A DNA stretch of 64,000 nt from NCBI GenBank assembly GCA_000831005.1, contig CP007152.1:1054001-1118000 (forward strand). The letters are read 5' to 3'. The notes under the pieces were generated by a model, which worked only from the letters and a program-made list of their open reading frames with translations, was not told where the DNA came from and searched no databases. This DNA is from Marinobacter salarius. Its GTDB lineage: Bacteria > Pseudomonadota > Gammaproteobacteria > Pseudomonadales > Oleiphilaceae. Position numbers and translations under genes: made by a program. This document shows positions 28,649-37,843 of the stretch, piece by piece (within the stretch, counting starts at the first letter, position 1; every line of letters starts with the position of its first letter).

Positions 28649-29917
28649 TCAGGCCCCCGTGGCTATGATTCTCCGCTGAGCCCACGGATATTCCTTGACC
28701 GGCAAATGAATCACCGCTGACAGGGCGCCCACCCCAACGCCAACCCACCACACCAGAGTGTAGTTGTTGTAGATATCGTATAGGGCCCCACCCAGCCACA
28801 CCCCCAGGAAACCGCCCAGTTGGTGTGAGAAGAACACCAGCCCATACAGCGTGCCCATGTATTTCAGGCCGTAAATATGCGCCACCAGGCCGGAGGTCAG
28901 TGGTACCGTGGCCAGCCAGAGTGAGCCCATGGAAACGGAAAACAGCACTACCGTCTCTGGTGTTATCGGCGTCATGATAAACGCCGCCGACACGAGAGTC
29001 CTTAGTAGATAGATGACAGCCAACAGGTATTTTCGGGAGTATCTGTTGCCCAGCCAGCCGGCGAACAAGGTTCCGCCAATGTTAAAAAAACCGATGAGTG
29101 CGATGGAAATGGCGCCCAGCCCGGATGCCGATGTCACCCCGAGGGTATAGAGCAGGCTGTCCGGTGCAATGGGGCCGCACATTTCAGTGATAAAAGCGGG
29201 GAAATGGGCCGTGATGAAGGCCAACTGGTAACCGCAGGAGAAAAAGCCGATAAAAATAAGCACGAAAGAAGGATCTTTAACCGCCCGTTTGATCACCACC
29301 CCCATCGGCTCTTCACTGCCGGTCGGCTGCTGCGGTTTTGGTGCCCGCATCAGCAGCAACGCCAACATGGACAGCAGGATAAAACCTGCGAAGACAATAA
29401 AAACCGACTGCCAGGGCATCTGGCTCAGCAAGGCATTGGCCACCGGCGGCCCGACGATCTGACCGGCAGAACCCGCCGCCGTCGCTATCCCCAACGCCAT
29501 GGATCGGTGCTTGTCAGGCGCTGCCCGCCCGACCACAGCCAGAATCACCCCAAAGCCAGTACCGGCAATGCCGAAACCAACCAGCATTTCCAGCAACTGG
29601 TGTTGGCCAGGGGTGATGGCAAACGCCGACAACACCAGTCCGGTCACATAAAACGCACCACCACCAAGAATTGCTTTGCGGTCCCCAAAGCGTTCAGCGA
29701 GAGCTCCGAAAATTGGCTGCCCTATGCCCCAGAACAAATTCTGGATTGCAATAGCCAGGGAAAATGATTCCCTCGGCCAGGCGAATTCCAGGGCAATCGG
29801 CAACTGGAACAGCCCGAAGGATGCGCGAACCGCGAAACTGACGAGAATGATGATGCAGCCCGCGATCAGAACCGGATTGATCATCCGGGCATAGGTACCG
29901 GTAAAGGCTTTATCCAC
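28649..29917 (-). CDS. MFS transporter, oxalate/formate antiporter-like
   Basis: A 422-residue inner-membrane protein with 12 predicted helices. The family loop GALAERFGDRKAILGGG lies after helix 2, and a second-half counterpart (GWLGNRYSRKYLLA) follows the central loop, typical of MFS monocarboxylate carriers of the OFA type. It is intact. It is divergent from the glycine riboswitch-dadA unit, which would fit transport of a small amino or organic acid, but the substrate is not shown. Confidence 0.85.
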   Translation of the reverse strand: MDKAFTGTYARMINPVLIAGCIIILVSFAVRASFGLFQLPIALEFAWPRESFSLAIAIQNLFWGIGQPIFGALAERFGDRKAILGGGAFYVTGLVLSAFAITPGQHQLLEMLVGFGIAGTGFGVILAVVGRAAPDKHRSMALGIATAAGSAGQIVGPPVANALLSQMPWQSVFIVFAGFILLSMLALLLMRAPKPQQPTGSEEPMGVVIKRAVKDPSFVLIFIGFFSCGYQLAFITAHFPAFITEMCGPIAPDSLLYTLGVTSASGLGAISIALIGFFNIGGTLFAGWLGNRYSRKYLLAVIYLLRTLVSAAFIMTPITPETVVLFSVSMGSLWLATVPLTSGLVAHIYGLKYMGTLYGLVFFSHQLGGFLGVWLGGALYDIYNNYTLVWWVGVGVGALSAVIHLPVKEYPWAQRRIIATGA

Positions 29918-30257
29918 AATTTGAGCTCACTGTACCGACTGGCTTGAACCGGGTGGCAGGTGGGGAAATAGTTAACGATACCGTGGCAACATGCAACAGA
30001 TAATCCGGCTGCCCCTGCCCCTGCCCCTGCCATTGCAGGAGCGAAATGACGCTTGCCGCCGTCCTGGTCTCCCAGATGCTGCATTACTGTGGTGATCGCG
30101 CCAGCCGGATTTTTTCGCTGACTACCTGAACTGGCCATTGCCACCCGTTGGCCTGGCTAACAGAGCCAGCTCCTTCACTAGTCAGACCATGATCAGTGTC
30201 GCGAAAACGAGATATTTGCTATTGTGCGAAGCTGATTGGTTTAGATAATAAACCAGA
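29918..30257. other. Intergenic region between the MFS gene and the glycine riboswitch
   Basis: About 340 bases without a gene. It contains four short CTGCCC repeats (about 30009-30031) and, near its right end, an AT-rich stretch that should hold the promoter of the riboswitch transcript. I see no other clear feature. Confidence 0.5.
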
Positions 30258-30461
30258 CATGTCAGCGGGAGAGACCGAGTCGCACAATCGTGCGCCCGGC
30301 GCCGAAGGAGCAACTGCCCCGGAAACTCTCAGGCAAAAGGACCGCTGACATGAAGACTTTCCGAAGAGTTGCCAACGACTGCGTCCGTTGGCACACCGAA
30401 GGAGCAAGCGGCCGGTTCCGTTGGAGCGGTGCGTGAATCTCTCAGGTCCAGTGACGGAAGG
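30258..30461 (+). ncRNA. Tandem glycine riboswitch
   Basis: Two aptamers in series. The first (about 30258-30352) is closed by ATGTCAGCGG/CCGCTGACAT and contains GGGAGAGAC, GCGCCGAAGGAGCAA and AAACTCTCAGGCAAAAGGACC. The second (about 30357-30461) contains ACACCGAAGGAGCAAG and AATCTCTCAGGTCCAGTGAC and is closed by TTCCG/CGGAA. These are the conserved cores of the glycine riboswitch. It lies directly upstream of the dadA-like gene, so that gene should respond to glycine. Confidence 0.95.
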
Positions 30462-30517
30462 GGTGCTTTCTACCATGCTGTGGAGAAAGGAAACCCTGGA
30501 CGCCCCTGGAGAGTATT

Positions 30518-31761
30518 ATGAAGCGAGTTGCAGTTATTGGCGGTGGTATCACGGGTATCACCACCGCATACACCCTGGCCAAGCGCGGCTGGATGTCACC
30601 GTTTACGAGAAACACCGTTATGCGGCGATGGAAACCTCTTTCGCCAATGGTGGCCAACTGTCCGCCTCCAACGCTGAGGTCTGGAACAACTGGCAGACCA
30701 TCATCAAGGGCCTTAAGTGGATGTCCCGGAGGGATGCGCCGCTGCTGGTTAACCCCAAGCCTTCCTGGCACAAACTGAGCTGGTTCGCCGAGTTCATCGC
30801 CGCGATTCCCCAGTACGAACAGAACACCACGGAAACCGCACGCCTTGCGATTGCCGCCCGGGATCACCTGTTTGCCTGGGCGCAGAACGAAGGGATCGAC
30901 TTTGATCTGAAGAAACAGGGCATCCTCCATATCTACCGTGACAAGGCCGGGTTCGACCATGCGGCGAATGTTTCCAGGTTGCTGGCTGCCGGCGGCCTGG
31001 AACGTCGGGCGGTCACTCCCGAGGAAATGCGGGCTATTGAACCCACGCTGGCGGGGACCTATTACGGCGGTTTCTACACCGAAAGCGATTCAACCGGTGA
31101 TATCCATAAGTTCACCAATGGCTTGGCGGAGGCCATTCTTCGCCTCGGCGTCAAAACCTGTTATGAGCACTCGGTGACGGAACTGAGTGCGGATCAGTCC
31201 CACGCCTGGGTCACCTCGTTTGATGGTGAAGAGCAAACTCGTGACACCTTTGATGGTGTGGTGATCTGTGCGGGCGTGGGTAGCCGGGAACTGGCCGCCA
31301 AGCTGGGGGACCGAGTCAACATTTACCCGGTGAAGGGGTATTCCATCACCGTTGAGCTGGACGACCAAGCCTCCCAGGAAGCGGCACCGACGGTCAGTTT
31401 GCTGGACGATGCCACCAAGATAGTCACCAGCCGGCTGGGAGATGATCGGTTCCGGGTTGCGGGTACGGCGGAATTCAGCGGCTATAACCGTGATATCCGG
31501 GATGACCGAATCCGGCCGCTCACCCGATGGGTCGAGCAGTGTTTCCCTGGGGTTTGCACCCGCCGCGTCGTACCCTGGGCAGGGCTGCGCCCCATGCTGC
31601 CCAATATGATGCCGCGAGTCGGTCCGGGCCGGTTGCCCACCGTGTTCTATAACACGGGTCACGGTCATCTGGGCTGGACCCTGTCTGCAATCACTGCCGA
31701 GATGGTGGCGGATGCTGTTGCGTCCGCGGTGTCAGGCACAACAGCGAGTACAGCCGGCTAG
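30518..31761 (+). CDS. dadA: DadA-type FAD-dependent D-amino acid dehydrogenase (one apparent frameshift)
   Basis: About 414 residues. It starts with the FAD-binding VAVIGGGITGITTAYTLAKRG and carries SFANGGQLSASNAEVW, the DadA hallmark. It ends with the C-terminal GHGHLGWTLS segment. DadA enzymes deaminate D-amino acids to 2-oxo acids at the inner membrane and pass electrons to quinone. The frame breaks at about 30588: CGCGGCTGGATG should be CGCGGCCTGGATG. I start at ATG 30518 with GGAGAG; an uninterrupted frame from 30388 runs through the riboswitch and is not real. Control by a glycine riboswitch suggests that glycine, or a product in equilibrium with it, is the substrate. Confidence 0.85.
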
Positions 31762-32723
31762 TGTTGGGAGATCGTGCCGAACTAACGTCGTTCGGCAGGC
31801 AGGAGTTCCTGGCTTTTGGCCGCGAGTACGGAATCAGCTACCGCTTCCCCGGCGTCGACGGCCATGACGCCCCCGATGACGATTCAACCATCGCCCGGGG
31901 GTGGATTGATGAAACCCCGCTACCGTCGGGGTTTCGCTTCACTCATTCCGACCTGACGATCTCCCACAGCTACGAATCGGTGTCGCTGGGCCATGCGCCC
32001 CTGTTGATGGTGATCGTGCTCGAAGGACGCATCCGCCTGTCGGTTGGTGCGGTCGAGCGGGAGCTTGGGAGTGGCATGGCTGCCAGCCTGCAATTACGAC
32101 CGGAATATGCACTGGCAGCCTATCAGCCTGCTGGTCAACGTTTGAAAACCATTGTGTTGGCTTTTGATCCCGGTGGCCCGTTGCCGGCGCAGACCGAACA
32201 GGGGTCTCTGCGAGCCCTGCTCAGGGGGGTGCAGGACCCAGTGGTGCTGTGGGACGTTCCACCGGGTCTCATGACGGCTCTTGAGCAACCCCTTGGCGTC
32301 GGGCTGCCTGAGCTTCAGAAAACACTGGTGCTGGAAGGTCTGGCTCTGCAGTTGGTGGGTTATGGTCTTCCGGAGCCGGTGCCAGCGATTGAACGGAAAA
32401 GTCGCGCGTCCACCCAGGAACACCAGCGCCTGGAGGCCATTCGTCAGCTGATGGAATTCGCCCCGACGGACAATTACTCCCTGACGGATCTCGCCAGCCG
32501 TGCCGCAATGAGTCCCAGCAGTTTGCGTAGTAAATTCCGTGCGACCTACGGATTGTCGGTGTTCGGTTATCTGCGGAAGTGCCGGTTGAACCTGGCCTGG
32601 CATTACCTGGAGCAGGGATACTCCGTTCAGCAGGCTGCCCACCGGTCCGGCTATCGACATGCCACTAACTTTGCGACCGCGTTCCGGCGCCAGTTCGGTG
32701 TTTCTCCCAAAACCGTCGTTTGA
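31761..32723 (+). CDS. AraC-family regulator, PchR-like
   Basis: A 320-residue regulator. The N-terminal 200 residues form the ligand domain. The C-terminal AraC DNA-binding domain has two helix-turn-helix motifs (LTDLASRAAMSPSSLRSKF and VQQAAHRSGYRHATNFATAFRRQFG). PchR-type members activate siderophore receptor genes when the siderophore is bound, which fits the TonB receptor that follows. It starts at GTG 31761, overlapping the last base of the dadA stop, so translation is coupled to the riboswitch-controlled gene. Confidence 0.85.
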   Translation: MLGDRAELTSFGRQEFLAFGREYGISYRFPGVDGHDAPDDDSTIARGWIDETPLPSGFRFTHSDLTISHSYESVSLGHAPLLMVIVLEGRIRLSVGAVERELGSGMAASLQLRPEYALAAYQPAGQRLKTIVLAFDPGGPLPAQTEQGSLRALLRGVQDPVVLWDVPPGLMTALEQPLGVGLPELQKTLVLEGLALQLVGYGLPEPVPAIERKSRASTQEHQRLEAIRQLMEFAPTDNYSLTDLASRAAMSPSSLRSKFRATYGLSVFGYLRKCRLNLAWHYLEQGYSVQQAAHRSGYRHATNFATAFRRQFGVSPKTVV

Positions 32724-32788
32724 ATCACGGTATTTATCATTCCGCATATAAATTCTGTCACTTGGCATATCTAATGCTGGATCTAAAA

Positions 32789-32801
32789 GCGAATAATTCG
32801 C
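32789..32801. promoter_or_regulatory. Palindrome in the receptor promoter
   Basis: GCGAATAATTCGC is a perfect palindrome around one base, in the 110-base AT-rich gap before the receptor gene. Two GCATAT motifs lie just upstream (about 32744 and 32765). Either could be the AraC or a Fur site; a Fur match is poor. Confidence 0.4.
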
Positions 32802-32834
32802 ATTAAATTATCGTTAGACCCAAGTGAGGTTTTC

Positions 32835-34937
32835 ATGTTCCGACATTCCCGTTTGTCATTTGCGGTTGCCATGGCCCTTGTCGGTGTCACCGGCGCGCCA
32901 TTAGCCGTTGCCCAGGAACAGGGCGAACCGAAAATGCTGGATGCGCTAAACGTAACAGCGACCCGCAGCGCCACGAAAACCGATACCCCGGTGATTGAAA
33001 CCCCGCAATCAGTATCTGTTGTCAGCCGCGAAGACTGGGAAGAAAAAGGCGCCCGTACGGTGCAGCGCGCCGCCAGCTATACCCCGGGTGTGGGTACGAA
33101 CCAGGTGGGGTCTTCCAACCGCTACGATTATCTGATTCTCCGCGGTTTTTCCGATGGCAGTATCAATAACACCTATCTGGATGGCCTGCGGGTGATGAAC
33201 GACGGTGGCTCCTACAGCTCCTTTGCCATTGATCCCTGGTTTCTTGAGCGTATTGAGATTGTTAAAGGCCCGACCTCCGTTCTCTACGGCCAGGGCTCCC
33301 CTGGTGGGATTGTTGCCCTCACCAGCAAGCGTCCGGAGTTCCGGGATGGGGGTGAAATCCGTGTCTCGCTCGGCAACAACGCCCAGCGCAGCTTTGCCTT
33401 TGATGTCACCGGTTCGGTGGATGATGAGCAACGGGTTGCCTATCGTGTGACCGGCATTGCTTCCGCTGCTGACGCGCAACAGGACCACGTGGAACTGGAC
33501 CGTCGCGCCATTGCCCCGTCGCTGACCTGGGACATGACCGACGAGACCAGCGTGACTCTGCTGGCCTACCTTCAACGTGATCCGGAAGGTGGCTACCACA
33601 GCGGTTTGCCGTACGAGGGCACGGTGGAGTCCCGCGACGGCCAGAAAATCGACAACACCTTTTTTGAGGGCGAACCGGACTACGACCTTTTCCGGCGCGA
33701 CATGACCATGGTGGGATACGATCTGGAGCATCGAATCAATCGTAACTGGTCCGCCTTGCAGAAAGCCCGTTACCTGGATTCGGACGTTGAGTTGAAACAG
33801 GTTTATGCCTACGGCTGGGCCTCGGCCACTGAGCTTAACCGCTACTACTCCGGTGGCGATGAGGATCTGCAGGCACTCACCGTTGATAACCAGATTCAGG
33901 GGGAATTGACGACTGGCGCGGTGGATCACACCGTATTGGTGGGGGTGGACTATCAGCAGCGTGAGAACGACGTGGTCTGGCCGTCGGGCGCCTTTCCGGC
34001 CATCGATGCCTTCAATCCTGAGTACGGGGCCGATCCCTCTGCCCTATACCCCCCGCAACGCAATCTCCGTAAGCAGAAACAGACCGGGGTCTATCTGCAG
34101 GACCAGCTGGCCACCGGTGGCTGGCGGTTGACGTTGGGTGGCCGTTACGACTGGGTGGAGATCGAGAACACCAATCGTGACACCGGTGTAGTGACAGAGC
34201 TGGACGAAACCCAGTTCAGTGGCCGTGCCGGGCTGCTCTACCTGTTCGACAACGGCATTGCACCCTACGTGTCCCACTCCACGTCGTTTTCGCCCAGCGC
34301 CTATACCGACGAGAACGGCGACCTGCTGGCCCCGAGTGAAGGCAAGCAGATAGAAACCGGGCTTAGGTACCAGCCGGTGGGAACCACGGACCTGTATACG
34401 CTCTCTCTGTTCCGCATCAACCAGGAGAATCTGGCCACCAAGCAGCCACAGGAGTCCTTCTACCGCAGTATTGGTGAGATTGAGTCCCAGGGTGTGGAGC
34501 TGGAAGCCAAGGCGCAGCTGACGGAGAACCTGAATGTCCAGGCCGGATATGCGTTCACGGACGTCACCTTTGAGAAGTCCGAGGCCTATCGCGAGGGCAA
34601 TGCCGCCAGCCAGGTGCCGGAACACCAGCTGACCCTGTGGGCCGGTTACCGGTTCACGCAGGGAGTCCTTAATGGGGCAAACGCGGGATTGGGTGTCCGT
34701 CACAACGCAGACATCTACGCCGATGATGCCAACACCAAAAAGGTGCCGGACTACACCCTGGTGGATCTGGCACTGGGCTACGATTTCAGCAAGCTCGGCC
34801 TGGAAGGCGTTTCTACCCGGCTGAACGTGAACAATCTGCTGGACAAGGAATACGTGGCGTCCTGCTACAACAGTCTGGACTTCTGTTACTTCGGGGCAGA
34901 ACGTAACGTTACGGCGTCGGTTTCTTACCGGTTTTGA
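32835..34937 (+). CDS. TonB-dependent siderophore receptor, FhuA/FoxA type
   Basis: A 700-residue outer-membrane receptor. It has a signal ending near LAVAQEQGEP, then the TonB-box-like LNVTATRS, the plug domain (TPQSVSVVSREDWEEKG, YLILRGFSDG, ERIEIVKGPTSVLYGQGSPGG) and a beta-barrel ending in an aromatic residue (ASVSYRF). The C-terminal YVASCYNSLDFCYFGAERNV with a cysteine pair is typical of hydroxamate-siderophore receptors. It is intact. Control is probably by the AraC regulator immediately upstream. Confidence 0.92.
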   Translation: MFRHSRLSFAVAMALVGVTGAPLAVAQEQGEPKMLDALNVTATRSATKTDTPVIETPQSVSVVSREDWEEKGARTVQRAASYTPGVGTNQVGSSNRYDYLILRGFSDGSINNTYLDGLRVMNDGGSYSSFAIDPWFLERIEIVKGPTSVLYGQGSPGGIVALTSKRPEFRDGGEIRVSLGNNAQRSFAFDVTGSVDDEQRVAYRVTGIASAADAQQDHVELDRRAIAPSLTWDMTDETSVTLLAYLQRDPEGGYHSGLPYEGTVESRDGQKIDNTFFEGEPDYDLFRRDMTMVGYDLEHRINRNWSALQKARYLDSDVELKQVYAYGWASATELNRYYSGGDEDLQALTVDNQIQGELTTGAVDHTVLVGVDYQQRENDVVWPSGAFPAIDAFNPEYGADPSALYPPQRNLRKQKQTGVYLQDQLATGGWRLTLGGRYDWVEIENTNRDTGVVTELDETQFSGRAGLLYLFDNGIAPYVSHSTSFSPSAYTDENGDLLAPSEGKQIETGLRYQPVGTTDLYTLSLFRINQENLATKQPQESFYRSIGEIESQGVELEAKAQLTENLNVQAGYAFTDVTFEKSEAYREGNAASQVPEHQLTLWAGYRFTQGVLNGANAGLGVRHNADIYADDANTKKVPDYTLVDLALGYDFSKLGLEGVSTRLNVNNLLDKEYVASCYNSLDFCYFGAERNVTASVSYRF

Positions 34938-34983
34938 CACGTAAGCGGGAAGTGATAACGGTCATAATAAACCCTGAGTGCTG

Positions 34984-35012
34984 AAAACAGAGTCGATTCC
35001 GGCTCTGTTTTT
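34984..35012 (+). terminator. Terminator after the siderophore receptor
   Basis: AAAACAGAG pairs with CTCTGTTTT around a short loop, followed by T-rich sequence. It lies about 45 bases after the receptor stop codon. Confidence 0.8.
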
Positions 35013-35190
35013 AAGTAATATTACGAAACTCTTTTGAGTGGTCGTCCGGCCACTCTTCCTTGTTTCATGTAAGACCAAATAGGCACTCACCCTGTACCTT
35101 TGGGGGATTACCGGTTACACAAATATCAAGGAAGATGCGGGCCTTCTGCCACACAATTCCAACAAACCGTTTACTCAGAAGATTCCCGCA

Positions 35191-36694
35191 ATGCCCACAA
35201 CCGTTCTCTCCGGCTTTACCCACAACTTCCTGGGTAATGCACCCGCCTGGTACAAACAGGTCATCCTGCTTTTCTTGATTGCCAACCCGCTGATTGTCTG
35301 GACCCTTGGCCCGGCCGTGGCCGGTTGGGCGTTGGTGGGAGAGTTTATTTTTACCCTGGCCATGGCGTTGAAGTGTTATCCACTGTTGCCGGGTGGGTTG
35401 CTGGCGATTGAAGCCCTGTTGGTGGGTATGACGTCAGCGGACGCGGTGTACCACGAGGTGTTGGTGAACTTCCCGGTCATCCTGCTGCTGATGTTCATGG
35501 TGGCTGGCATCTACTTCATGAAAGAGCTGCTGCTGGTGACGTTTACCCAGATCCTGGTGGGTGTGCGGTCAAAGTCCGCATTGTCACTGCTGTTCTGTGC
35601 TGCTGCGGCCGTTCTATCCGCGTTCCTGGACGCGCTTACCGTCACTGCAGTCATCATCAGTGTCGCTGTCGGTTTTTACTCGGTGTACCACAAGGTAGCC
35701 TCCGGCAAGGGTTATCATCACTCTGATCACAACGCCAACAGCGACGAACACGTGATTGAGTTGCACCGGGAAGACCTGGACAAGTTCCGGGCCTTTCTGC
35801 GTAGCCTGCTGATGCACGGCGCCATTGGAACGGCCTTGGGGGGAGTGTCCACCATGGTGGGCGAGCCCCAGAACCTGCTGATCGCCAAGGTAGTAGGGTG
35901 GGACTTTGTCAGTTTCTTCCTGCGCATGGCGCCGGTGAGTCTGCCGGTGCTGGTGGCCGGCCTGACCACCTGCTGGCTGTTGGAAAAGCTGCGCTGGTTT
36001 GGGTATGGCGCCCGGCTGCCCAAGCCTGTCCGCCAGGTACTGGAAGAGTTTGCTGACAACGAGCGCACCAAGCGCACGAAAGCCGACCAGGCTGCTCTGT
36101 GGGTGCAGGCAATGGCGGCCCTGGTGCTGGTTGTTGGCTGGCATTTCACTTGGCAGAGGTGGGATTGATCGGTCTTCTGGTGATTATCCTGATCACCTCG
36201 TTCACTGGCGTTACCGATGAGCACCAGATCGGCAAGGCCTTCCAGGAGTCGCTGCCATTTACCTCGTTGTTGGTGGTGTTTTTCGCCATCGTCGCGGTGA
36301 TTCACGAGCAACACCTGTTCAAGCCGATCATCGATTTTGTGCTCAGCCTGCCGCAGGACCAGCAGCCGGGCATGTTCTTTATTGCCAATGGGCTGTTGTC
36401 GATGATCAGCGACAATGTGTTTGTAGCCACCGTTTATATCAGTGAAATCAAACAGGCGCTGGACGCCGGCAGTATCGACTACGAGCATTTTCAGGAGCTG
36501 GCCATCGCCATCAATACCGGCACCAACCTGCCAGTGTGGCTACCCCCAACGGCCAGGCCGCGTTTCTGTTCCTGCTGACGTCTGCAATCGCTCCGCTGGT
36601 GCGATTGTCCTACGGGCGGATGGTTGTGATGGCGTTTCCCTATACCATCGTGATGGGTGCGGTGGGCCTGTTTTGCGTCATCAATCTGGTTTGA
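35191..36694 (+). CDS. nhaB: Na+/H+ antiporter NhaB (two apparent frameshifts)
   Basis: About 501 residues, close to the 513 of the E. coli protein. The membrane protein expels Na+ in exchange for protons. [34 protein letters not shown] helix 3, [21 protein letters not shown] and [12 protein letters not shown] are characteristic. The frame breaks at about 36137 (GTTGGCTGGCA for GTTGGCCTGGCA) and at 36531 (CTGCCAGTG, one base short), after which [13 protein letters not shown] restores the conserved C-terminus. It fits a marine or halophilic lifestyle. Confidence 0.9.
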
Positions 36695-37415
36695 CCAAGC
36701 TGACATCGCCATACCAGGCGGTGGCAGATGCTCCGGTGTTGTCGGAATCCGACATGATGGCGACGCCCACCAGCTTCGGTGGCTCGCGGTCAAAGGCCTT
36801 GCGGTAGTCCGCAACGATATCCCGTTCTACCGTGACCCATTCGCCAGTGTTGGTGACGCCGGAGTTCACGGCGACCATCATCGTGGTATCGGTGAACGGG
36901 TTGGCAATGATTTCGCCAACCGGCAGCCGGTTGGCCCAGATGTAGTTCAGCGCATTGCCCGGCAGTTCCTCCCCGAACACCACTTCCACGGTCTTGCGTT
37001 TGGCGCGCTCGAAAAAGCCGGCTTCGTCCGGCTCGAACTCAAAGGCCACGTAGATTCGCGCAGGGTAGTCATCGCCCTCCTTTTTACGGGCGTTTCCCTG
37101 CTCATAGACGTTCGACACTTTCCACCGCCAGCGCAGGATCAATGAATCCCCGGGTTCGACGGACACCCTGGCTATCAGCCCGGAGGCGCTGTTGTCCGTG
37201 GTGGCCTTGACCACCTGCTCGCCGTCGTCGTCGGTCAACTGATAGCGACTGTGGCGGTCTATCTTCGGAAACTCCATCGGTTCCCAGCCATCTTCCAGGG
37301 ACGTTATGGTCGAAAACGCGGTGATCAGTGAGTTTTCCGTGCTGTCAGCCTGGGCCGAAGCGGCCATCAACGAAAGTGCGAGGGCGGCCGTCAGGTATCT
37401 CGGTAGCGGTGTCAT
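36681..37415 (-). CDS. DUF3047 family exported protein
   Basis: A 244-residue protein with a Sec signal ending near ASAQADSTE. The mature domain contains [32 protein letters not shown] and [19 protein letters not shown], matching DUF3047, a beta-sandwich of unknown function that may bind carbohydrate. It is intact. It overlaps nhaB tail to tail by 14 bases and is divergent from the cobalamin riboswitch-nrdAB unit. Confidence 0.85.
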   Translation of the reverse strand: MTPLPRYLTAALALSLMAASAQADSTENSLITAFSTITSLEDGWEPMEFPKIDRHSRYQLTDDDGEQVVKATTDNSASGLIARVSVEPGDSLILRWRWKVSNVYEQGNARKKEGDDYPARIYVAFEFEPDEAGFFERAKRKTVEVVFGEELPGNALNYIWANRLPVGEIIANPFTDTTMMVAVNSGVTNTGEWVTVERDIVADYRKAFDREPPKLVGVAIMSDSDNTGASATAWYGDVSLVKPD

Positions 37416-37565
37416 GGGATGCTCCTATGGGTTCGTTTACTGACCGGTAACCGTCGAAAAAGTGCCTTGTTGCGATTTATCTTAGTCTATATAGTGTTTA
37501 TATCCTTGGCTTAGTACCAGATATAGTGATCAAAGGCTGATCAATCACAGATCGCCTCATCACGA

Positions 37566-37722
37566 TGATCGTGGTACCGGGAATCCGGTGAGACTCCGGA
37601 ACTGACGCGCAGCGGTATTGGGGAACGAGCGTGGCATAAAGACACTGGCGAATGCCGGGAAGTCGCCACGCAAGGCCGAGCCAACAGGTTCACGCCCCTG
37701 AGTCCGAAGACCTGCCAGGGAA
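37566..37722 (+). ncRNA. Cobalamin riboswitch upstream of nrdA
   Basis: The core GGGAATCCGGTGAGACTCCGG, CTGACGCGCAGCGGTA, CACTGGCGAATGCCGGGAAG and the B12-box-like AGTCCGAAGACCTGCCA are in order and spacing for an adenosylcobalamin riboswitch. An 11-base hairpin (ACCTTCGCGTA at 37732-37742 with TACGCGAAGGT at 37801-37811) fills the gap to the nrdA start and could be the expression platform. Cobalamin should therefore lower nrdAB expression, as in bacteria that also have B12-dependent class II ribonucleotide reductase. Confidence 0.92.
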
Positions 37723-37843
37723 TACAACTGCACCTTCGCGTATCAAGGTGAGCAGATCGGTTTTGCGTTGTCTCTGTTCAGAGCAATGCTCGCCCCTGCG
37801 TACGCGAAGGTCTTGGCATAAACGCGTACTCAGGAGAACCGAC

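Noticed and set aside
30388..30517. Upstream in-frame extension of the dadA-like gene
   Set aside because: This stretch is the second glycine aptamer and leader; the FAD motif begins at 30518 and is reached only after one base is restored.
33009..33929. Long minus-strand frame inside the siderophore receptor gene
   Set aside because: Antisense shadow of a well-conserved receptor; no ribosome site or recognised family.
37652..37843. Upstream in-frame extension of nrdA
   Set aside because: It overlaps the cobalamin riboswitch and hairpin; the ATP-cone and a proper ribosome site belong to ATG 37844.
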